This document shows positions 7,390 to 12,679 of a DNA stretch of 12,679 nucleotides, in pieces; the first letter of the stretch is position 1, and each line of letters opens with the position of its first letter. Below the pieces are notes generated by a model. That model was not told the origin of the DNA and ran no database searches. It saw nothing but the letters and a program-made list of their open reading frames with translations. Source of the DNA: Thiobacillus denitrificans (GTDB lineage: Bacteria; Pseudomonadota; Gammaproteobacteria; Burkholderiales; Thiobacillaceae). Position numbers and translations under genes: made by a program. The DNA lies in assembly GCA_002424845.1 (NCBI GenBank), contig DILD01000072.1:1798-14476 (forward strand), in the 5' to 3' direction.

Positions 7390-8247
7390 ATGGACACCGA
7401 ACTCGCCCGCACCTTCCTGATGGTCGCCGCCACCGGCAACTTCGTCGCCGCCGCCAGCCGTTTGCACGTCACCCAATCGACCGTGAGCGCACGCATCCAC
7501 ACGCTGGAAACCACGCTCGGCGCGCGCCTGTTCCAGCGCGGACGCAACGGCGCCGAACTCACGCCGGCAGGCAAGCGCTTCCTGCGCCACGCCAAGAACC
7601 TGGTGCGCACCGTCGAGCAGGCCCACCACGACGTCGGCCTGCCGCAGGGCTTTCACGACGTGCTGACCTTGTCGGGCCGGATTGCGTTGTGGGAAGGCTT
7701 CCTGCCGCACTGGGTGGCGTGGATGCGCGAGGCCGCGCCGGATGTATCGCTGCGCCTGGAAATCGGCTTCGAGGCCGACATCATGCAGGGCCTGATCGAA
7801 GGCACGGTCGACATCGGCGTGATGTACACGCCGACCTCACGCCCCGGTCTGATCGTCGAGCCGCTGTTCGACGAAACCCTGCTGCTGGTGACTAGCGATC
7901 TGGCGCGCGGCTGGCCGGACGAAGGCTACATCCACATCGACTGGGGGCCGGAATTCCACGCCCAGTTCAGCGACCACCATCCCGAAATCGGACCGCCCGC
8001 GCTCGTCGCCAACATCGGCTGGCTCGGCGTGCAGCAACTGCTGACCTACGGCGGCAGCGGCTATTTTCCGCAGCGCCTGGTACGGCGCTATATCGAAGAA
8101 GGGACACTGTGGCGCGTGCCGCACACCCCGCAGTTCAAACTGCCCGCCTGGATGGTGTTTCCGCGCGACAGCGACAACGCCAGGTTGAAACAGGCGCTGG
8201 ACGGATTGCGCGAATTGGCGCGAGCAGAACAGGCGCGCGACGACTGA
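7390..8247 (+). CDS. LysR-family transcriptional regulator (HdfR-like start)
   Basis: A 285-residue regulator. The winged helix-turn-helix occupies residues about 1-60 (MDTELARTFLMVAATGNFVA, then SRLHVTQSTVSARIHTLE, GARLFQR). The effector-binding domain runs from about 90 to 285, with LEIGFEADIMQGLIEGTVDIGVM near 117-139. The MDTEL...TFL opening resembles HdfR-type regulators, but orthology is not claimed. No Shine-Dalgarno is visible in the AT-rich sequence before ATG 7390, so initiation may be weak or near-leaderless. It faces away from the DsrC-like/HPP genes, its probable targets. The inducer is unknown. Confidence 0.92.
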   Translation: MDTELARTFLMVAATGNFVAAASRLHVTQSTVSARIHTLETTLGARLFQRGRNGAELTPAGKRFLRHAKNLVRTVEQAHHDVGLPQGFHDVLTLSGRIALWEGFLPHWVAWMREAAPDVSLRLEIGFEADIMQGLIEGTVDIGVMYTPTSRPGLIVEPLFDETLLLVTSDLARGWPDEGYIHIDWGPEFHAQFSDHHPEIGPPALVANIGWLGVQQLLTYGGSGYFPQRLVRRYIEEGTLWRVPHTPQFKLPAWMVFPRDSDNARLKQALDGLRELARAEQARDD

Positions 8248-8516
8248 TCAGGGTTTGTTGGCGCTCCGCGCCGCCGCGTTGCGACAGTGGGCGATCGAAG
8301 TCTGCCTGTATTTCAGATCAGGATGTGAAGGGCGCAGACCGGCCAGAAGCGGAAGGTCTGGTTGAATGGGGCGGCACGTTTCTTGTTCGGTTATTGCGGC
8401 CATTTACCAACGACTGCGTATTCAGAAATGAATGAGCAATATCGCGATGAATGAAGTGTAGCGTCTCCTTTTTCCATCGATAAAAGCGGGCCATTGGCAA
8501 GAAAACCAGCTTCTGC
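8248..8516. other. Gap at the left edge of the restriction-modification island
   Basis: The 269 bp between the LysR and Vsr stops show no convincing gene. They contain an inverted pair CAGACC (8335-8340) / GGTCTG (8355-8360) and turn from high-GC to more AT-rich toward 8400-8516, matching the lower GC of the adjoining cassette. No U-tract terminator for either convergent gene is obvious. This may be the insertion junction. Confidence 0.4.
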
Positions 8517-8927
8517 TTATCGCAATATTTTCATTAGGCGGGCCGCAAGACGCTTGAGCCCTTTATCCGTGGTTTGGCATTCCCAAACAATAAGAACCTT
8601 CCAGCCAAGTTTCCTCAACAATCGGATATTCGTAGTGTCGCGCGTTACATTTTTATCCAGTTTGATGTCCCAATACTCACGGTTGCTCACAGGGCGCGCT
8701 GCGCCCCTGCAGCCTGGATGTTGATGCCAAAAGCAGCCATGAACGAAAACCACAGCTCGACGGCCTGGCAACGTGATATCAGGCGTTCCGGGAAGGTCAG
8801 TTCGGTGCAATCTGAAACGGAAGCCTAGTCTGTGCAACAGTGACCGAACCGATTTTTCTGGTACGGTGTTTTTGCTCTTCACTTGAGCCATGATGGCGCT
8901 ACGTTTTGCGCGGGAAAAAACATCCAC
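8517..8927 (-). CDS. vsr: Very short patch repair (Vsr) DNA mismatch endonuclease
   Basis: A 136-residue Vsr nuclease that nicks next to T:G mismatches created when 5-methylcytosine deaminates, protecting sites methylated by the partner methyltransferase. Visible motifs are SKNTVPEKSVRSLLHRLGFR (18-37), the catalytic Asp50 in LPGTPDITLPGRR, and FVHGCFWHQHPGC (61-73) with His64 and the Cys/His zinc ligands, completed by Cys117 in VLIVWECQ. It is a little shorter than the 156-aa E. coli protein. The start is GTG at 8927; the nearby ATG is out of frame. It begins 20 nt after the GIY-YIG stop, so it is the last gene of the cassette. GC is lower than in the flanking genes. Confidence 0.95.
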   Translation of the reverse strand: MDVFSRAKRSAIMAQVKSKNTVPEKSVRSLLHRLGFRFRLHRTDLPGTPDITLPGRRAVVFVHGCFWHQHPGCRGAARPVSNREYWDIKLDKNVTRDTTNIRLLRKLGWKVLIVWECQTTDKGLKRLAARLMKILR

Positions 8928-8947
8928 AATTCGGCCCGAGCAGGCTT

Positions 8948-9673
8948 TTAGTCGTCTTCGTCTGAATCAGCCGCGTGACTGTATCGCTGCTCGGCAAGCC
9001 ATCTAAGCCGATCAGCCTGAGTTAATAGAGCGCGACGCAGCCCCTTTTGAACCTTGCGTTCAGAAATGATCTGTGCCAAACGTGCCATGACTGACGCACG
9101 CCGTGCGATGCGCAAATCCGGGTGGTCACGCAGGCGACTGACTTCTTCCGTCACGATTTTCCCCCGAAACGAGGGTGGTGGTTGAATGGGATCTGTAGGC
9201 GCGGGCGGCTCTTTCTCATTGAGGATGGCTTTGAAGGCCGATTGCTCAATACATTTCTGGAAAATTGTGTATTCCAAAGCATTGAGGTGAGCTTTGGCCT
9301 TCTTCGCAGCCACATCATCTTTTTTGACGCCTTGATATTGGGGGAGCGGCCATATCTCTACGTAGCATACCTCGACCGGGTCTAACACGTTCATTGCCAC
9401 AGCATCAGTGCGGCGATTCGTTAAATGACGGCGGATACGAGTGCGGAGCATCTCATTGGTTTGCCCGACATAGATCGGTTCGCCGTCGTAGTCGAAGAAA
9501 GCATATACGCCCCATTTGTATGAGCCGATTTTGTGCGATTTGCCTGTTCTCGGATCATCAACAGTGGTATCAAGAAAAGCTTGCAAGGCAGCACGTAACG
9601 CTTCCGTCTCAAATGGAAGTGACTCGGTGGATAGATCAATTCCAATTTCAACTTTGGATGAAGTTCGACTCAT
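8948..9673 (-). CDS. GIY-YIG restriction endonuclease (Eco29kI/Cfr42I-like)
   Basis: A 241-residue GIY-YIG nuclease, probably the restriction enzyme paired with the adjacent methyltransferase. The core is GVYAFFDYDGEPIYVGQT (55-72) with Tyr57 and Tyr68, LRTRIRRHL (76-84) with Arg79 and His83 at the R-x3-H spacing of Eco29kI-type enzymes, Glu134 in NALEYTIFQK and Asn152 in AILNEKE. All residues expected for catalysis are present. Residues 155-241 form a Pro-rich linker and a basic Arg-rich C-terminal region ending in an acidic tail. ATG at 9673 overlaps the methyltransferase TGA (ATGA), implying coupled translation after protection is made. Eco29kI cuts CCGCGG; specificity here is unproven. 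A standalone GIY-YIG repair nuclease is the alternative. Confidence 0.85.
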   Translation of the reverse strand: MSRTSSKVEIGIDLSTESLPFETEALRAALQAFLDTTVDDPRTGKSHKIGSYKWGVYAFFDYDGEPIYVGQTNEMLRTRIRRHLTNRRTDAVAMNVLDPVEVCYVEIWPLPQYQGVKKDDVAAKKAKAHLNALEYTIFQKCIEQSAFKAILNEKEPPAPTDPIQPPPSFRGKIVTEEVSRLRDHPDLRIARRASVMARLAQIISERKVQKGLRRALLTQADRLRWLAEQRYSHAADSDEDD

Positions 9674-10806
9674 GCTGCAACTCGGGTATTGTTGACTGTA
9701 GCTTGAGTATTCATGATTGGATCGAGAAGCGTGCGTGCAATGTGGCTTACTACGGGCACAGCGACTCCATCACCGGCGAGGTGGTAGGCATCGTTATAGC
9801 GCGCTGGAAGTTTGTAATTATCCGGCAGCCCCATCAACCGTGCCGCTTCACGAGGTGATAACAGACGGGATCGAATTCGCTCGCCTTGCACGATAAGAAT
9901 GGTTTGCCGGCTAGAACCACCTGATGGCGTGCGCAAGCAGCCAGATATGCCGTCGAAACGAACTTCCGCACGAACGATACCATCCCTGGTTCTGCGATAG
10001 ACCGTACCGACTTTTATATTGCCGTCGGCCTGCGCGCGCATGACTTTGCGGCGATTCACGTCCGACATGGATGCCAGTAATTTTGTGGTTTCCTCAGGCG
10101 TATGCCATGAGACTCCTGCAGGCTCATTCTCAAGCAGATTTTCAATCGTACCGGGCGCGACATCCGGCATTGGTGGTGTCCACCAACGCCACAGCGCCTG
10201 TTGCCGTTTCGAAAGTCGATTGTGCGCACGAATCACTGCACCCGGGTGCCAAGCAGGTGTCGCCGTCCAGCTATGCACCGAATCTGGAATGCGCATGCTG
10301 GCATCTATGCCCAAAATGAACAAACGAGGGCGTGACTGCGGGATAAAGTGAACGGCATCAATGACCATCGCGCCGAACTGGTAATTTTCTTCGGTCAGTG
10401 CTTGCGCAATGGCGTCGAAATCCTTGCCGTCATGAGATGTCAATGTGCCATACACATTTTCCAGCATGACCATACGGGGTTTGCGTCCTTCGCGATTCAA
10501 CGAGCGAATCAGTTCCCAGTATCCCCAGAAAGCGCCAGATCGTTTGCCATCAAGCCCAGCACCTGCACCCGCCAGAGAAAGGTCCTGGCAGGGAAACGAC
10601 CCCCAGGCCAAATCGGCTTCTCCCGGCAAGTCGGCGCTGCTTAGGTCGAAAATATCTCCAACAACCAAGTGATCGCCGCCCCAGTTGCTTGTGTAGGCAC
10701 GCGCTTTTTTTTCAGAGAGATCATTAGCGAACAGACAATCCCATTGCGCACCAAGACCAGCCCGCGCCATACCGCCGCCAGCAAAAAACTCATAGAAAGT
10801 ATGCAA
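9670..10806 (-). CDS. DNA (cytosine-5) methyltransferase
   Basis: A 378-residue C5-cytosine methyltransferase using SAM. Motif I is FFAGGGMARAGLG (7-19), motif IV GSFPCQDLSLAG (69-80) with catalytic Cys73, motif VI MLENVYG (114-120) with Glu116, motif VIII PQSRPRLFILG (156-166), motif IX RLLSPREAARLMGLPDNY (about 316-333) and motif X GDGVAVPVV (near 348-356). The target-recognition region lies between VIII and IX. The start is TTG at 10806, with GGGGGGA about 6 nt upstream; no in-frame ATG precedes the conserved FYEFFAGGG. It is the first gene of a methyltransferase, GIY-YIG, Vsr transcript. GC is visibly lower than in the flanks, consistent with horizontal acquisition. Confidence 0.95.
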   Translation of the reverse strand: MHTFYEFFAGGGMARAGLGAQWDCLFANDLSEKKARAYTSNWGGDHLVVGDIFDLSSADLPGEADLAWGSFPCQDLSLAGAGAGLDGKRSGAFWGYWELIRSLNREGRKPRMVMLENVYGTLTSHDGKDFDAIAQALTEENYQFGAMVIDAVHFIPQSRPRLFILGIDASMRIPDSVHSWTATPAWHPGAVIRAHNRLSKRQQALWRWWTPPMPDVAPGTIENLLENEPAGVSWHTPEETTKLLASMSDVNRRKVMRAQADGNIKVGTVYRRTRDGIVRAEVRFDGISGCLRTPSGGSSRQTILIVQGERIRSRLLSPREAARLMGLPDNYKLPARYNDAYHLAGDGVAVPVVSHIARTLLDPIMNTQATVNNTRVAA

Positions 10807-10898
10807 TGTCGTCCCCCCACTCTGGAATCTGAAGTTTATTACGAAATAGACCTCGCTTAGAACAAGGTTACATATTTCGCGTCTGCTTCGTAAAAATT

Positions 10899-10935
10899 CA
10901 CCGGAAAAAAAGGGGCTACCCTTTACTCACCGGTG
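10899..10935 (-). terminator. Nested hairpin terminator after the methyltransferase operon
   Basis: On the minus strand AAAGGG-TAGC-CCCTTT (plus positions 10909-10924) is followed by four more T (10908-10905). An outer stem, CACCGG with CCGGTG (10899-10904 and 10930-10935), encloses it. It lies 55 nt after the minus-strand methyltransferase stop and upstream of the restriction-modification genes, insulating them. A second stable hairpin, GGGCCG-AAGG-CGGCCC (10941-10956), precedes it but has no U tract. Confidence 0.6.
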
Positions 10936-10989
10936 TAATCGGGCCGAAGGCGGCCCAATCACATCATCCGCGGAGCTGTTGGCATCCGG

Positions 10990-11598
10990 TCAGGCCGGCT
11001 TTTTCGCGACCAGGTCGATCAGTGCGGACATGCCGTGATGGTGGGTGCCTTCGCTGATGACCGATTCGTGTTCATGCAGATGCTGGATGTCCCAGTCGCC
11101 GAACCAGGTGCGCAACAATTCTTCGGTGTACATGTTGGCGGCGCTGGGCGGGCCGCCGGTGGCGAATTCGATCTGCTTCGGGGTGTAGCCCTGCAGGATG
11201 AGCACGCCGCCCGGCTTGAGGGTGCGGCGGATGCCGGCGATGATGCGGTCGCGCTCGGGCGGCGGGGCGAACTGGATGAAGATGGCCGCCACCAGGTCGT
11301 AGGCCGCTTCCGGCCAGCTCCAGTCGAGTACATCCACCAACTCGGTTTCCAGCGTGACGCCGCGTTCGGCGGCCAGTTTTTTCGCCTTTTCCAGCGCCGG
11401 CGGCGAGACGTCGATGGCATGCACCTGCGCGCCCTGCCCGGCCAGCCACACGCCGTTGCGGCCCTCGCCATCGGCGATGGCCAGCGCCCGCATGCCGGGC
11501 TGGATCAGCGCGGACTGGCTCGCGAGAAACACGTTCGGCGCGGTGCCGAAGATGTAGTCCGCGGTTGCATAGCGCGCATTCCAGAATTCAGAACTCAT
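10990..11598 (-). CDS. Class I SAM-dependent methyltransferase (TehB/UbiE-like fold)
   Basis: A 202-residue methyltransferase of unknown substrate. It begins MSSEFWNARYATADYIFGTA, typical of a small family of standalone class I enzymes. Motif I is ALAIADGEGRNGVWLAGQG (about 38-56), where the usual D-x-G-x-G is ADGEGRNG; motif II is VHAID with the acidic ribose ligand near 62; post-motifs include YDLVAAIFIQF and LKPGGVLILQGYTP (near 127-140). A His-rich stretch, GTHHHGM, lies near the C-terminus. The frame is open upstream to 12024, but ATG at 11598 is chosen because upstream residues are DsbC read out of frame and the start overlaps the dsbC stop (ATGA). Tellurite or thiopurine methylation is possible but not shown. 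Confidence 0.88.
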   Translation of the reverse strand: MSSEFWNARYATADYIFGTAPNVFLASQSALIQPGMRALAIADGEGRNGVWLAGQGAQVHAIDVSPPALEKAKKLAAERGVTLETELVDVLDWSWPEAAYDLVAAIFIQFAPPPERDRIIAGIRRTLKPGGVLILQGYTPKQIEFATGGPPSAANMYTEELLRTWFGDWDIQHLHEHESVISEGTHHHGMSALIDLVAKKPA

Positions 11599-12305
11599 TT
11601 GGCATTGGCTGCCAGCAGTCGCTCCAGCTGGGCCGCCGGGACCATGCCGGGGACCCGAACGCCGTTTGCAAACACGAGCGTAGGCGTGCCCGACACCTTC
11701 AGCTGGCTTCCCAGCGCGATGGTGGCGTCGATCGGGTTGGCGCACTTGCCGTTGTTGTTCGGCACCGTGCCGCGCGTGATGTAGTCGTCCCAGGCCTTGT
11801 TGCGATCGGGCGCGCACCAGATCTGCTTCGAGGTCTGAACCGCCTTGGGATGCAGGCTTTCGAGCGGGTAGAGGAAGGTGTAGACGGTGATGTTGTCGAC
11901 CTTGGCGAGCTCGGCTTCGAACTTGCGGCAGTAGGGGCAATCGACATCGGAGAACACGACCAGCTTGCGCTCGCCCTTGCCCTTGACGGTCTTGAGGGCG
12001 TTGTTCAGCGGCAGCGTGTCCCACTTCAGCGCCTGCAGCCGGTTGAGGCGCGCCTGGCTCAGGTTGGTGCGGTTTTTCAGATCGATCACATCGCCGGCGA
12101 ACACGTATTCAGCCTTGGCATCGACGTAGATGAGCTGACCGTCGAGATAGACCTCGAACAGGCCGCTGTAAGGCGTTTTCGTCACCGAAGCGATATTGGC
12201 GCCGGGAAACTGCTGCGTCAGGGCCTTGCGGATGACGGACTCGTTGGCCTGCGCGGTCGCGGCAAACATCAGGGTGGCGGCCAGCGCCAGGGAAGTGAAT
12301 TTCAT
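11595..12305 (-). CDS. dsbC: Periplasmic disulfide isomerase DsbC
   Basis: A 236-residue thiol:disulfide interchange protein. A signal peptide, MKFTSLALAATLMFAATAQA, precedes a probable cleavage at residue 20/21. The N-terminal dimerisation domain (about 21-80) includes NESVIRKALTQQFPGANIAS and VTKTPYSGLFEVYLDG. The thioredoxin-like domain carries CPYC (Cys123, Cys126) in VVFSDVDCPYCRKF, the structural pair Cys164 and Cys188, and the cis-Pro loop GTPTL (Pro208). Length and cysteines match DsbC/DsbG, with the CPYC-type site of an isomerase kept reduced by DsbD. ATG at 12305 has TGGAG 6 nt upstream. It follows the hydroxylase by 27 nt and overlaps the methyltransferase start. Confidence 0.96.
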   Translation of the reverse strand: MKFTSLALAATLMFAATAQANESVIRKALTQQFPGANIASVTKTPYSGLFEVYLDGQLIYVDAKAEYVFAGDVIDLKNRTNLSQARLNRLQALKWDTLPLNNALKTVKGKGERKLVVFSDVDCPYCRKFEAELAKVDNITVYTFLYPLESLHPKAVQTSKQIWCAPDRNKAWDDYITRGTVPNNNGKCANPIDATIALGSQLKVSGTPTLVFANGVRVPGMVPAAQLERLLAANAK

Positions 12306-12332
12306 TCGATACTCCAGGGAAAAGCAAAAGGA

Positions 12333-12679
12333 TCAGGACATGGCCTCGCGCACCAGTGCCGCTTTCAGGGGCGGCAGCTGGTTGACGAGGCTCATCCCGG
12401 TGTTGCGCAACCAGGTGGCGCGGCTGTCGGCAAACAGGTGATGCAGGCCGTGGCTCAGTGCCTGCATGCGCTGCACCGGCTCGGCACGCTGACGGGCATA
12501 GGCCTGCAGGATGCGCACGTCGCCCAGCGGGTTGCGGCGATGCTGCGCCAGCACGTCGACCAGCGTTTCGGCATCGCCGAAGCCGAGGTTCACGCCCTGC
12601 CCCGCCAGCGGATGCACGCCGTGCGCGGCGTCGCCGATCAGGGCCACGCCCGCTGCCACCGCCGCCTCGACCCGAATCA
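12333..12679 (-). CDS. UbiH/UbiF/Coq6-type FAD monooxygenase, C-terminal part
   Basis: About 115 C-terminal residues of an FAD-dependent ring hydroxylase of the ubiquinone-biosynthesis type; the 5' end lies beyond the window, with the frame open to the last base. The diagnostic FAD-ribityl motif is ALIGDAAHGVHPLAGQGVNL followed by GFGDAETLVDVL. The C-terminal helices contain YARQRAEPVQRMQALSHGLHHLF and WLRNTGMSLVNQLP, usual for UbiH/UbiF/UbiI members. Which ring position it hydroxylates cannot be told from this part. A GTG at 12659 is internal, not the start. It is the upstream gene of the dsbC operon. Confidence 0.9.
   Translation of the reverse strand, partial: IRVEAAVAAGVALIGDAAHGVHPLAGQGVNLGFGDAETLVDVLAQHRRNPLGDVRILQAYARQRAEPVQRMQALSHGLHHLFADSRATWLRNTGMSLVNQLPPLKAALVREAMS

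Noticed and set aside
8335..8360. CAGACC/GGTCTG inverted pair as the terminal repeat of a mobile element around the restriction-modification genes
   Set aside because: Both arms lie on the same side of the cassette, only 14 nt apart, and no matching copy was found near 10807-10989.
10941..10956. Hairpin GGGCCG-AAGG-CGGCCC as an independent terminator
   Set aside because: No U tract follows on either strand; the neighbouring AAAGGG/CCCTTT stem with a T run is the better terminator.
11599..12024. N-terminal extension of the minus-strand methyltransferase to 12024
   Set aside because: It is dsbC read out of frame; the ATGA overlap at 11595-11598 marks the real start.

Overview
The window is high-GC (roughly 60-65 % by eye) proteobacterial DNA. 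The divergent oxyR/katG pair, DsrC-family protein, DsbC and UbiH-type hydroxylase suit a betaproteobacterium. A sulfur-oxidising or nitrifying relative (Thiobacillus-like) is a guess from gene content and is not proven by any single gene.

Region 1 (1-2447) is a peroxide-defence divergon. The first codons of oxyR run leftward off the window and a complete katG runs rightward. A well-spaced candidate OxyR operator lies between them, and a strong intrinsic terminator follows katG. Region 2 (2477-3780) holds small genes: a 101-aa hypothetical protein, a 29-aa ORF whose stop overlaps the TTG start of a GNAT acetyltransferase, and a 34-aa basic miniprotein with a strong Shine-Dalgarno, followed by an uncertain 53-aa ORF. 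Region 3 (3895-5748) is a 607-aa glutaminase carrying STAS and cyclic-nucleotide-binding domains; its Shine-Dalgarno lies in a possible hairpin. Region 4 (5749-6188) has no convincing gene but contains a nested inverted repeat: 32-nt outer arms around a perfect pair of 27-nt REP-like arms.

Region 5 (6189-8247) is a second divergon. A DsrC/TusE-family gene and an HPP-family membrane protein run leftward, and a LysR regulator runs rightward. The DsrC-like protein keeps the inner C-terminal cysteine but has Trp where the outer, normally reactive, cysteine should be. Region 6 (8517-10806, minus strand) is a compact, lower-GC restriction-modification cassette: C5-cytosine methyltransferase, GIY-YIG endonuclease (ATGA overlap) and Vsr mismatch endonuclease. 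It sits between higher-GC genes like an acquired island. Region 7 (10899-12679, minus strand) is an operon of a UbiH/UbiF-type FAD hydroxylase (truncated by the window edge), periplasmic DsbC and a class I SAM methyltransferase coupled to dsbC by ATGA, ending at a nested terminator hairpin.

The observations most worth following are the DsrC-like protein with its inverted cysteine pattern beside HPP/LysR, the three-domain glutaminase, the methyltransferase/GIY-YIG/Vsr cassette, and the nested inverted repeat. None is proven to be a new system from sequence alone.
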